Source: Variovorax sp. UMC13 (GTDB taxonomy: Bacteria > Pseudomonadota > Gammaproteobacteria > Burkholderiales > Burkholderiaceae_C). Taken from it: DNA of 64,000 nt. This document shows positions 35,658 to 44,048 of this stretch, in pieces. Location of the stretch: positions 1 through 64,000 of the forward strand of contig NZ_LZZW01000031.1 of the NCBI RefSeq assembly GCF_014170375.1. The letters run 5' to 3'. The position numbers and the translations under genes are program-made. The notes beneath the pieces were generated by a model. That model was not told the origin of the DNA. It did no database searches and was given only the letters and a program-made list of their open reading frames with translations. Each line of letters begins with the position of its first letter. The first letter of the stretch is position 1.

Positions 35658-36011
35658 ATGATGCGCCGCAAGTTCGCCCTTGCCCTGATGTTACTCTCCA
35701 TGCTGTGGCAGTCCCTTGCCATAGGAGGGCAAGCTGCGGCATTCGCGGATGTTCACGAAGTGGCGCATATGGCGATGCACTCGCTGAGCGAGGCGCACCA
35801 CCACCATGACGATGGCTCGGTCGTCCAGGACGACTCCGACGAGTCCCGGCAGCATGTCGTTGCCGATGGCGGCGTGAGCAGCCCCTTCCTATGGGCTGTC
35901 ACATCCTTCTCGCTCATTCCCACCGGTTCCGCGCGTCCGCCCATGATGGACGAATGGCCACTGCCGCCGCCTGTGCTCGACGGCCCGCGAAGACCCCCCC
36001 GGCTGTCCTGA
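35658..36011 (+). CDS. czcI: CzcI-like small His-rich periplasmic protein
   Basis: A 117-residue protein with a signal peptide (MMRRKFALALMLLSMLWQSL) and a mature His-rich section VHEVAHMAMHSLSEAHHHHDD. The tail is Pro/Arg-rich. This layout is that of CzcI, a small protein encoded just upstream of czcC in Cupriavidus clusters and thought to influence expression of the pump. The alternative start is the second Met. It stands between dmeF and the outer-membrane component gene, so a regulatory or chaperone role for the RND pump is plausible. Confidence 0.6.
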   Translation: MMRRKFALALMLLSMLWQSLAIGGQAAAFADVHEVAHMAMHSLSEAHHHHDDGSVVQDDSDESRQHVVADGGVSSPFLWAVTSFSLIPTGSARPPMMDEWPLPPPVLDGPRRPPRLS

Positions 36012-36161
36012 CCTTCTGAAAACTCCTCCCCCCGCTGCGCTCCCCGCGCGGCCGGGCTGTTTTCAAGCCGGCGATTCCCTCATCTCTTTGCCCGCCCGCG
36101 CATGTCCATGTGGGCAGGCATCGCGTGCCTGTGGATCGCCATCGAATGAGTCAGGACTTTC

Positions 36162-37433
36162 GTGAAACCCGTTCCTTGGTTCGTGGCCTGCGCCATCGCA
36201 GGCTGTGCGGCTGTGGGGGGCGCCTTGCCCGCCGCCGCGCAAACCCCTTCGCCAACTCTCCCAGCCCCTCCGGCTGACAACCTCCGAGTCACCCTGGCCG
36301 AAGCCGTGGAGGCCGCATGGCAGCGCGCCGTGCAGGCACGCGAAGTTCAGGCCCAGGGCCGGCGCGCCCAGGCCGAGCAGACCGCCGCCTCCAGCCTCTG
36401 GGCCGCGCCACCGGCGCTCGAACTCAACCACCGCAATGACCGCTGGCAAACCAACGTCGGGCGGCGCGAGAACGAGATCGGCGTCGCATTGCCGCTGTGG
36501 TTGCCTGGTCAGCGCGACGCACGTTCCGCTGCGGCTGGCGCCGAACTCCAGCTTGCCGATGCGCAAACCCAGGCCGCGCGCCTGCGGGTGGCGGGCCTGG
36601 TGCGCGAGGCGGCCTGGCGCTGGTCGGCGGCCCAGGCCGAAGCCGATGCGGCCGAAGCCCAGGTGCAATACCTGCAGCGCCTGTCCGACGACGTGCAGCG
36701 CCGTGTCCGCGCCGGCGACCTGGCGCGCGCCGATGCCCTGGCGGCGCGGGCCGAGCTGCTGGATGCCCAATCCCTGGCGGGCGAGGTGCGCCAGAAGCGC
36801 CAGGGTGCGCAGGCGCAGTGGCGCAATCTGACCGGCCTGGAGGCCATGCCGGAGATGGCACCTCCATCCACGCCATCGGCGGGACTCGACGTTGCGACCA
36901 GTGACGTGCACCCCGAACTGCGACTGGCCGCGCAGGCCGTGGAACGGGCGCGCAAGCGGGTGGGCGTGGTCAACACATCCCGGCGTGATCCGCCCGAGCT
37001 GCTGCTGCGCTACCGTGAAGAATCGCCGGGCACCGGCCAGACGACTCAGCGCAGCATCGGCATTGGCGTGCGCATCCCCTTTGGCACCGATGGCCGCAAT
37101 GCGCCGCTGCAAGCCGCTGCCCTGGGCGAACTGGATGTCGCTGAAACCACCGAACTGCGACTGCGCGAGCGCCAGGAAGCCGACCTCGGCCTGGCCCGCT
37201 CGGCCATGCGCAACGCTGCCCGCCAACTCGAAGACGCCCGCGACCGCGCCGCGCTGCTGCGCGAGCGCACCCAGCTCATCGACAAATCGTTCCAGGCTGG
37301 AGAAACACCGCTGCCCGAGCTGCTGCGCGCAGCCAATGCCGCCGCACAGGCGGATGCCGCCCTGGCCCGCCAACAAGCGGCGCTGGGCCTGAGCCAGGCC
37401 CAACTGCAACAAACCCTCGGACTCCTTCCATGA
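36162..37433 (+). CDS. czcC: Outer-membrane efflux protein (TolC/CzcC family)
   Basis: A 423-residue protein starting from GTG. An N-terminal signal (WFVACAIAGCAAVGGALPAAAQ) precedes two repeats of the long alpha-helical outer-membrane factor fold, seen as VRVTLAEAVEAAWQRA-type and LGELDVAETTELRLRERQEADLGLARSAM-type segments. It should provide the outer-membrane channel of the RND pump. The stop and the next start overlap in ATGA. Substrate specificity cannot be read from this subunit. Confidence 0.88.
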   Translation: MKPVPWFVACAIAGCAAVGGALPAAAQTPSPTLPAPPADNLRVTLAEAVEAAWQRAVQAREVQAQGRRAQAEQTAASSLWAAPPALELNHRNDRWQTNVGRRENEIGVALPLWLPGQRDARSAAAGAELQLADAQTQAARLRVAGLVREAAWRWSAAQAEADAAEAQVQYLQRLSDDVQRRVRAGDLARADALAARAELLDAQSLAGEVRQKRQGAQAQWRNLTGLEAMPEMAPPSTPSAGLDVATSDVHPELRLAAQAVERARKRVGVVNTSRRDPPELLLRYREESPGTGQTTQRSIGIGVRIPFGTDGRNAPLQAAALGELDVAETTELRLRERQEADLGLARSAMRNAARQLEDARDRAALLRERTQLIDKSFQAGETPLPELLRAANAAAQADAALARQQAALGLSQAQLQQTLGLLP

Positions 37434-38086
37434 ATTCCCTATCCCTTTCCCGACGTGGCTCGTGGTCCGATGGCTGGCAGCAATGGCTGTCCGGCGCCGC
37501 GGTGGCCTTCCTGCTGATTCTTTCCAGCGCGGGTACCTGGGCTGCGCCCGGCGCCCATGGCCCCAATGGCGAACACCTGGACACTCCCACGGCGGCGGCA
37601 GGCAGCGCCAGCACCGCGCCGCGCATGGAGGCCCGCTCCGAGAGTTTCGAGCTGGTCGCCCACCTCCGGGGCGATGAGCTGTCGATGCTCATCAACCGCT
37701 TCGAGACCAACGAGCCGGTGCTCAAAGCCCAGGTCGAGGTTGAATCCGGCACGGCGAAGGCGACCGCCAAGTTCCACGAGGACATGGGCGACTACGCCGT
37801 CGATGACCCGGCTTTCCTCAAGGCGCTGAAGGCCCCGGGGTCGCATCCGCTGGTGGTCACGATCCTGGCCGGCGAGGAGTCGGACCTGCTGGAAGGGACG
37901 CTGCAAACAGGCCCGGCAACCACGGCCAGTGGCGATGACCACGGACATGCACACGATGGCGCTGGACACAGCGACGGGCACGGCATCTCCAACGTGGTTT
38001 GGGTCGTGCTCGTGATGCTGTTGTTGGCAGCGGCCAGCGCCTGGAGGACCCGCCGTTCCCGCAAAGCCCAAGGAGGCGCCCAATGA
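37430..38086 (+). CDS. Periplasmic domain protein with C-terminal membrane anchor (unknown)
   Basis: A 218-residue protein: an N-terminal hydrophobic signal (about 18-38), then APGAHGPNGEHLD, an about 85-residue domain starting SFELVAHLRGDELSMLINRF, a His/Asp/Gly-rich stretch (DDHGHAHDGAGHSDGHG) and a C-terminal membrane helix with an RTRRSRK tail. The APGAHGPNGEHLD segment recurs at the start of the next protein, and the SFELVA domain recurs in the protein at 42479. It probably binds metal in the periplasm and assists the RND pump. No family name is recognised. It overlaps its neighbours by 4 bases at both ends. Confidence 0.7.
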   Translation: MNSLSLSRRGSWSDGWQQWLSGAAVAFLLILSSAGTWAAPGAHGPNGEHLDTPTAAAGSASTAPRMEARSESFELVAHLRGDELSMLINRFETNEPVLKAQVEVESGTAKATAKFHEDMGDYAVDDPAFLKALKAPGSHPLVVTILAGEESDLLEGTLQTGPATTASGDDHGHAHDGAGHSDGHGISNVVWVVLVMLLLAAASAWRTRRSRKAQGGAQ

Positions 38087-39219
38087 ACACCCGTCTGATT
38101 TCTGTGTCGATTCTTGTGACGGCCATCCACATGCTGGCGGCTGGGAATGCCTGGTCGGCCCCTGGCGCGCATGGCCCCAACGGCGAACACCTCGATGCGC
38201 CGCAGGCTGTGAATGTCAACGGGCTGATGCGCCTGCCCGACGGCAGCGTCAACGTGCCGATGCTCGCGCAGCGGCGCATGGGCATCCGTACGCAGATCGT
38301 GGCCGCTTCGCAGGCACAGGCCACGGTGGAGCTGGCGGGCCGCGTGGTGATGGACCCGAATGCCGGTGGTCGCGTGCAGGCGGTGCATGGCGGCCGCGTC
38401 GAGGCCGGCCCACATGGCCTGCCCGTCGCCGGACAGGCAGTGCGAAAAGGCGAGGTGCTGGCCTATGTTCGCCACCATGCCGAACCCTATGCCCAGGCCA
38501 ACCAGGAAGCGCAACTGGCCGAACTGCGCAGCAGCCGCCAGCTTGCCGCCCAGCGCGTTGAACGCCTGCAGTCGCTGGAAGGCACGGTGCCGCGCAAGGA
38601 CATCGAGGCCGCGAAAGCCGAGTTGCAAAGCCTGTCCGCACGAGAAAAAAGCATTGGCGCCAGCCTGGGCGCACGCGAAGCACTGGTGGCCCCGGTCTCG
38701 GGCGTGATCGCCCGTGCGCAGGCGGTGGCCGGCCAGGTGGCCGATGACCGCGAACTGTTGTTCGAGATTGTCGATCCCTCCCGGCTGATGGTCGAGGCCT
38801 CGACCGCGGACGCGGCGCTGCCGGCCCGCATGGCCGGCGCTTCGCTGCGCGAGGCGCCCGGCGCACGCCTGCAACTGGTGGGTGCGGGTGGCGCGCTGCG
38901 CGACGGCGTGATGCCGGTCAACTTCCGCCTGCAAGCCGCTGGCGCAGGGCAAGCCCTGCCGCTCGCGGTGGGCCAGCCCGTGACGCTGATTGCCCAGCTT
39001 GCCGAGCGCATCGAAGGCTTCACGCTGCCCGCTCAGGCCGTGGTGCGCAATGCCGCCAACGAGCAGGTGGTGTGGATCAAGTCGGGCGCGGAGCGCTACA
39101 TCCCGCAGCCGGTGCGCGTGCGCACGCTGGACGCGGCCACGGTGGTCGTGGTGCAAGGGCTGGGCGCGGACAACCGCGTCGTGGTCGAAGGCACCGCGCT
39201 GCTGGCGCAGATCCGCTGA
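38083..39219 (+). CDS. czcB: RND efflux periplasmic adaptor (CzcB-like)
   Basis: A 378-residue membrane-fusion protein. Signal peptide at 1-25, then the metal-binding-like APGAHGPNGEHLD, a lipoyl-like half (VQAVHGGRVEAGPHGLPVAGQAVRKGEVLAYV), a coiled-coil hairpin (QAQLAELRSSRQLAAQRVERLQSL-type), and beta-barrel and membrane-proximal domains. It links the inner-membrane pump to the CzcC-like channel. The overlap ATGA with the preceding gene implies coupled translation. The HME-RND partner is encoded 10 bases downstream. Confidence 0.88.
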   Translation: MNTRLISVSILVTAIHMLAAGNAWSAPGAHGPNGEHLDAPQAVNVNGLMRLPDGSVNVPMLAQRRMGIRTQIVAASQAQATVELAGRVVMDPNAGGRVQAVHGGRVEAGPHGLPVAGQAVRKGEVLAYVRHHAEPYAQANQEAQLAELRSSRQLAAQRVERLQSLEGTVPRKDIEAAKAELQSLSAREKSIGASLGAREALVAPVSGVIARAQAVAGQVADDRELLFEIVDPSRLMVEASTADAALPARMAGASLREAPGARLQLVGAGGALRDGVMPVNFRLQAAGAGQALPLAVGQPVTLIAQLAERIEGFTLPAQAVVRNAANEQVVWIKSGAERYIPQPVRVRTLDAATVVVVQGLGADNRVVVEGTALLAQIR

Positions 39220-39229
39220 GGAGCACGCC

Positions 39230-42200
39230 ATGTTCAACTGGATCGTGCGCAGCAGCCTGCGCAATCGCCTGTTCGTGCTCGCCGTCGCGGCTTTTCTGCT
39301 GGTGTGGGGCGCCGTCAGCGCTTGGCGCACCCCCGTGGACGTGTTCCCCAACCTGGACAAGCCCCTGGTCACCGTGCTGACGGAGGCCGGCGGCATGGCG
39401 CCGCAGGAGGTGGAGCAGCTCGTCACCTTCCCGCTGGAGACCGCGCTCAACGGCATGCCGGGCGTCACCCGCGTGCGCTCGATGTCCGGCGTGGGCCTGT
39501 CCATCGTCTATGCCGAGTTCGACTGGGGCACCGACATCTACCGCAACCGTCAGCTCGTCGCCGAGCGCCTGGCGCTGGCGCGCGCGCAGTTGCCCGCCGG
39601 CATCGAGCCGTCGATGGGACCCGTGTCCTCGATCATGGGCGAGATCATGCTGATCGCGCTGCCGATCACCGCGCAGGCCCAGGACGGCGCTTCGCCCATG
39701 CAGGCGCGCGAGTACGCGGACTTCGTGCTGCGCCCGCGCCTGCTGTCCATTCCCGGTGTGTCGCAGGTGATTCCGATCGGCGGTGACGTGCGCACGCTGC
39801 GCGTCGCACCGGACACGGCGCGCATGGCGCAGTTCGGCGTCTCGCTCAACCAGGTGGAGCAGGCCATGAAGGGTTATGCCTCCAATGCGGGTGGCGGCTT
39901 CATCGACCTGAACGGGCGCGAGTACCTGATCCGCCACGTCGGCCGCACGGCCGACCGTGATGCGCTGGGCGGTGACCTGGCCGGCGTGGCCGTCGCCTGG
40001 AAGGACGGCCGCCCCGTGCTGCTGGAGCAGGTGGCGCAGGTCGGCTTCGCGCCGGGCCTCAAGCGCGGCGATGGCGGCTACAACGGCGGCCCCGCCGTGA
40101 TCGCCAGCGTGCAGAAGCAGCCCGGCGCCGACACCGTGAAGCTCACCGCTGCCGTGGAGGCGGCGCTGCAGGAGCTGGTGCCCGGCCTGCCCAAAGGCCT
40201 GGCCCAGCCGCAGGTGCTATTCCGCCAAGCCGACTTCATCCGGGCCTCGGTGGGCAACGTGGGCGAGGCGCTGCGCGACGGCGCTGTGATGGTCGCGGTC
40301 ATCCTGTTCGCTTTCCTGCTGTCGGCGCGCACCACGCTGATCTCGCTGCTGGCCATCCCGCTGTCGCTGGCGGTGGCGGCGCTGGCCTTCCGCGCCTTTG
40401 GCCTGTCGATCAACGTGATGACGCTGGGCGGGCTGGCCATCGCCATCGGCGAACTGGTGGACGACGCCGTGGTGGACGTGGAGAACATCCTGCGCCGCCT
40501 CAAGCAAAACCGCGCGGCGGACGATCCGCTGTCGGTGCTGGAGGTGGTGCGCCGCGCCAGCGTGGAGGTGCGCTCGGGCATCGTTTACGCCACGCTGGTC
40601 GTGGTGCTGGTGTTTGTGCCGCTGTTCGCGCTGCCGGGCATCGAGGGGCGCTTGTTCGCGCCGCTGGGCGTGGCCTACATCGTCTCCATCCTGGCCTCCA
40701 TGCTGGTGTCGATGACGGTGACGCCGGTACTGGCCTACTACCTGCTGCCGCGCATGAAACGCATCGACCACGGCGACAGCCCGCTGGTCGCGTGGCTCAA
40801 GCGACTGGATACGAGGGTGCTGGCTTGGTCTTTCCCACGGGCGAGGGCGCTGGTGGCTTGCGCTGCCGTGGCGGTGCTGCTGGCTGGGGCCAGCGTGCCG
40901 TTCTTCCCGCGCGCTTTCCTGCCCGCGTTCAACGAGGGTTCGCTGGTTCTCGGGCTCGTGCTCTCTCCGGGCACCTCGCTGGAACAGGCCAACCGCATCG
41001 GCGCCGAGGCCGAGCGGCTGATCGCCGAGGTGCCCGAAGTGCGGCAGGTGGGCCGGCGCACCGGCCGCGCCGAGCTGGACGAGCATGCCGAGGGCGTGCA
41101 TGCGGCCGAGATCGACGTGGACCTCAAGCCCTCGGCGCGCAGCCGCGAGGCCATCATGGCCCACATCCGCGAACGCCTGGCCCTGCTGCCCGCGCAGGCC
41201 ACCATCGGCCAGCCGATCTCGCACCGCCTGGATCATTTGCTCTCGGGCGTGCGGGCGCAGATCGCGCTCAAGGTCTTCGGCGATGACACGGATGCGCTGC
41301 GGGGGCTGGCCGAGCAGTTGCGCGGCCGCCTGGCCGGCATTCCGGGCCTGGTGGACCTCACGGTAGAAAAGCAGGTGCTGATCCCGCAGATCACCGTGCG
41401 CATCGACCCGCGCAAGCTGGCGCAGACGGGCCTGGCGCCTGGCGAGGCGGTGCGGCTGCTGAAAGCGCTGACCGACGGTGCGCACAGCGCCGAGATCGTG
41501 GACGGCCCGCGCCGCTACGACCTGGTGCTGCGGCTGCCCGACCAGCGGCGCAGCCCGCAGGACCTGGCCGCCACGCTGATCGACACGCCAGCCGGGCGTC
41601 TGCCGGTCTCTGCCTTCGCCACGGTGGCGGAAGAAGACGGCCCCAACCAGATCGGCCGCGAGAACGGACGCCGGCGCATCGTGGTCTATGCCAACACCGA
41701 TGGCCGCGACATGAGCGCCATCGTCGCGCAGATCCGCCAGGCCATCGGCGAGACACCGTTGCCGCCGGGCTACTTCATCAGCCTGGAGGGCCAGTTCCAG
41801 GCCCAGGAGCAGGCGGCGCAGTTGATCGGCGCGTTGTCGCTGGTCTCGCTGGCGATGATCTTCCTGGTGCTGTACGCGCGCTACCGCTCGGCGGTGCTGG
41901 CCGGCATCGTGATGGCCAACATCCCGTTGGCGCTGATCGGCAGCGTGGTGGCGATGTGGATCGCGGGCGTGAGCCTGTCTGTGGCCTCGATGGTGGGCTT
42001 CATCACCCTGGCGGGCATCGCCACGCGCAACGGCATCCTGAAGATCAGCCACTACATCAATCTGTGCAAGTTCGAGGGGGAGACCTTTGGCATGCCGATG
42101 ATCGTGCGCGGCTCGCTGGAGCGGCTGACGCCGGTGCTGATGACGGCCTTGGTGGCCGCCTTTGCGCTGACGCCGCTGCTGCTGGCCGCCGATGCGCCCG

Positions 42201-42382
42201 GCAAGGAAATCCTGCACCCGGTGGCGGTGGTGATCTTCGGTGGGCTGGTCAGCTCGACCGTGCTGGATACGTTGCTCACGCCCGTGCTGTATTGGCTGCT
42301 GGGTCGCAAGCCCACCGAGCGGCTGCTGCAGGCGGAGCCGGAGGCCGCAGGCCAGGTGCCAGTGCCGCAGGAGGCGTACTGA
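39230..42382 (+). CDS. czcA: HME-type RND heavy-metal efflux pump (CzcA-like)
   Basis: A 1050-residue inner-membrane RND transporter with 12 membrane segments and two large periplasmic loops. The TM4 signature reads GELVDDAVVDVEN (residues about 405-420). That differs from the DFG-type motif of classic CzcA and points to an HME subgroup of uncertain substrate. Proton-driven export of a divalent metal (Zn, Co, Cd or Ni) is likely; the exact ion cannot be read. The start at 39230 follows GAGGAG. It is the last core subunit of the pump operon. Confidence 0.92.
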   Translation: MFNWIVRSSLRNRLFVLAVAAFLLVWGAVSAWRTPVDVFPNLDKPLVTVLTEAGGMAPQEVEQLVTFPLETALNGMPGVTRVRSMSGVGLSIVYAEFDWGTDIYRNRQLVAERLALARAQLPAGIEPSMGPVSSIMGEIMLIALPITAQAQDGASPMQAREYADFVLRPRLLSIPGVSQVIPIGGDVRTLRVAPDTARMAQFGVSLNQVEQAMKGYASNAGGGFIDLNGREYLIRHVGRTADRDALGGDLAGVAVAWKDGRPVLLEQVAQVGFAPGLKRGDGGYNGGPAVIASVQKQPGADTVKLTAAVEAALQELVPGLPKGLAQPQVLFRQADFIRASVGNVGEALRDGAVMVAVILFAFLLSARTTLISLLAIPLSLAVAALAFRAFGLSINVMTLGGLAIAIGELVDDAVVDVENILRRLKQNRAADDPLSVLEVVRRASVEVRSGIVYATLVVVLVFVPLFALPGIEGRLFAPLGVAYIVSILASMLVSMTVTPVLAYYLLPRMKRIDHGDSPLVAWLKRLDTRVLAWSFPRARALVACAAVAVLLAGASVPFFPRAFLPAFNEGSLVLGLVLSPGTSLEQANRIGAEAERLIAEVPEVRQVGRRTGRAELDEHAEGVHAAEIDVDLKPSARSREAIMAHIRERLALLPAQATIGQPISHRLDHLLSGVRAQIALKVFGDDTDALRGLAEQLRGRLAGIPGLVDLTVEKQVLIPQITVRIDPRKLAQTGLAPGEAVRLLKALTDGAHSAEIVDGPRRYDLVLRLPDQRRSPQDLAATLIDTPAGRLPVSAFATVAEEDGPNQIGRENGRRRIVVYANTDGRDMSAIVAQIRQAIGETPLPPGYFISLEGQFQAQEQAAQLIGALSLVSLAMIFLVLYARYRSAVLAGIVMANIPLALIGSVVAMWIAGVSLSVASMVGFITLAGIATRNGILKISHYINLCKFEGETFGMPMIVRGSLERLTPVLMTALVAAFALTPLLLAADAPGKEILHPVAVVIFGGLVSSTVLDTLLTPVLYWLLGRKPTERLLQAEPEAAGQVPVPQEAY

Positions 42383-42478
42383 TGCGGGGTGACGCACACC
42401 CCGCCTGAATGCTGTTTCGACAAGGCTTTGCGGCGCCGCCTTTTTTGCAAGCGCGCTGCACCCTGAAAGGATGATCCG

Positions 42479-42874
42479 ATGAACTTCAAACCTGCCTCCC
42501 TGCGCCTGCTGGCGGCTTCTGCCTTGTGCGCGGCTTCTCTGCTGGCTGCTCCCACTGTCTTCGCGCATGGCGATGCCAAGCCACAGCATGGCGGCATCGT
42601 GCGAACCGCCAGCGACCTGTCGTTCGAGCTGGTGGCCGCCGCCGATGGCGCGACGCTGTATGTCATCGACCACGGCAAGGACTACGACACCGCCGGCGTG
42701 AGTGGCAAGCTGACCGTGCTCAATGGTGCGGACAAGTCCGAGGCCGACCTCAAACCCGCCGGTGGCAACAAGCTGGAGGCCAAGGGCGTGAAGCTGGGCA
42801 AGGGTGCCAAGGCTGTGGCTGCGTTGCAGACCGCCGACAAGAAGACCGTGACCGTTCGCTTTACGGTCAAGTAA
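42479..42874 (+). CDS. Small periplasmic protein of the metal-efflux operon
   Basis: A 131-residue protein: signal peptide (1-29), a short His-containing linker (HGDAKPQHGG) and one about 95-residue domain starting SFELVAAADGATLYVIDHG. This domain is similar in layout to the one in the protein at 37430, with the same SFELVA start and a closing LQT/V-x-x-V pattern. It may act as a periplasmic metal chaperone; no named family was recognised. It lies 96 bases after the pump gene and 25 before the DMT transporter. Confidence 0.7.
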   Translation: MNFKPASLRLLAASALCAASLLAAPTVFAHGDAKPQHGGIVRTASDLSFELVAAADGATLYVIDHGKDYDTAGVSGKLTVLNGADKSEADLKPAGGNKLEAKGVKLGKGAKAVAALQTADKKTVTVRFTVK

Positions 42875-42899
42875 CGCACCAAGGGTACGCTGGCGCACC

Positions 42900-43955
42900 A
42901 TGAAACACGCTTCCATGCCTTGGCCCGCCCTGCGGGGCGGCCTGTTGGCCTTGCTGGCCGCAGCCCTGTTTGGCATCAGTACGCCGCTGGTGCAGCGCAT
43001 CGGCGCGGGCGTGGGTGCGTTCTCGACGGCGGCGCTGCTTTACGCAGGCGCAGCCATCGTTGGCCTGCTCTCGCGTCAGCGGGTGGACAAGGAAGCGCGG
43101 CTGGTGCGCGGCGACTTTCCGCGCCTGCTGGCCATGGCCGCCTTTGGGGCGGTCCTGGGGCCGGTCGCGCTGGCCTGGGGTTTGCAGCACACCAGCGGCA
43201 CAGGCGCTTCGCTGATGCTGACCCTCGAAGCCCTGTTCACCGCGTTGCTGGCACGGCTGCTGTATGGCGAGACCATGGACCGGCGTGTCTGGGCCGCCAT
43301 GCTCCTGCTGCTGGCCGGAGGCCTGGCCCTGGTGCTCGATCAGGGGCGCGAGGGCGGCAGCCAGCTTTGGGGGTTGCTCGCCGTGCTCGTCGCCACGATG
43401 GCCTGGGGCACGGACAACACCTTGTCGCGCGCGCTGGCCGAGCGTGATCCCGGCCAGGTGGTGCTGGGCAAGGCCGTCCTGGGGACTTCGGCCACGGCCC
43501 TACTGGCCGTTTTGGCGGGGGATCCGTTGCCGACGCTGGGCGCGGCCCTGAGCCTGATGGCCGTGGGTGCCACGGGCTACGGCCTGAGCCTGCGCTTTTA
43601 CCTGCTGGCCCAGCGGGCCTTCGGCGCGGCGCGCACGGGGTCGGTGTTTGCGTTTGCACCCTTCATCGGCGCCGCGATCGCCATGGCCCTGGGAGACCGC
43701 AGCGGCACGTGGATCATGGCGGTGGGGGGCCTGCTGATGGTGCTGGGGGTAGTGCTGCACCTGGCGGAGTCGCACGGACACGAGCATGCACATGAGCGGC
43801 TGGAACACGAGCACGCACACAGCCACGGCGACGGCCACCATGACCACGCGCACGATCCCATGCCTGTAGGCACGCACAGCCATGCCCACGTACACGAGCC
43901 GATGGTGCATGTGCACCCGCATGTGCCGGATGCGCACCATCGACACGAGCACTGA
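42900..43955 (+). CDS. DMT/EamA-family transporter with His-rich C-terminal tail
   Basis: A 351-residue, ten-segment EamA-type permease, with the two EamA halves visible as LRGGLLALLAAALFGISTPL and LLAVLVATMAWGTDNTLSRA. After the last segment comes a cytoplasmic tail of about 60 residues with more than 20 His (HGHEHAHERLEHEHAHSH and similar). The tail should bind divalent metals, as in several Ni/Co-efflux DMT-like permeases, so it is a candidate Ni or Co exporter or sensor. It is the last gene of the metal cluster and converges with chrA. Family firm, role inferred. Confidence 0.82.
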   Translation: MKHASMPWPALRGGLLALLAAALFGISTPLVQRIGAGVGAFSTAALLYAGAAIVGLLSRQRVDKEARLVRGDFPRLLAMAAFGAVLGPVALAWGLQHTSGTGASLMLTLEALFTALLARLLYGETMDRRVWAAMLLLLAGGLALVLDQGREGGSQLWGLLAVLVATMAWGTDNTLSRALAERDPGQVVLGKAVLGTSATALLAVLAGDPLPTLGAALSLMAVGATGYGLSLRFYLLAQRAFGAARTGSVFAFAPFIGAAIAMALGDRSGTWIMAVGGLLMVLGVVLHLAESHGHEHAHERLEHEHAHSHGDGHHDHAHDPMPVGTHSHAHVHEPMVHVHPHVPDAHHRHEH

Positions 43956-44048
43956 CATTTGCTCAGAATGACCTTGAACGGGCTGGATCGAAATGCGAAA
44001 GCATGTCTCGGTGCACGCTCAAGCGCCCGTTTGGCCGCCACATAGGGC

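Noticed and set aside
40217..43000. A 927-codon minus-strand frame opposite the RND pump
   Set aside because: Antisense shadow with Gln/His/Arg-rich translation; the plus-strand protein is unambiguous.
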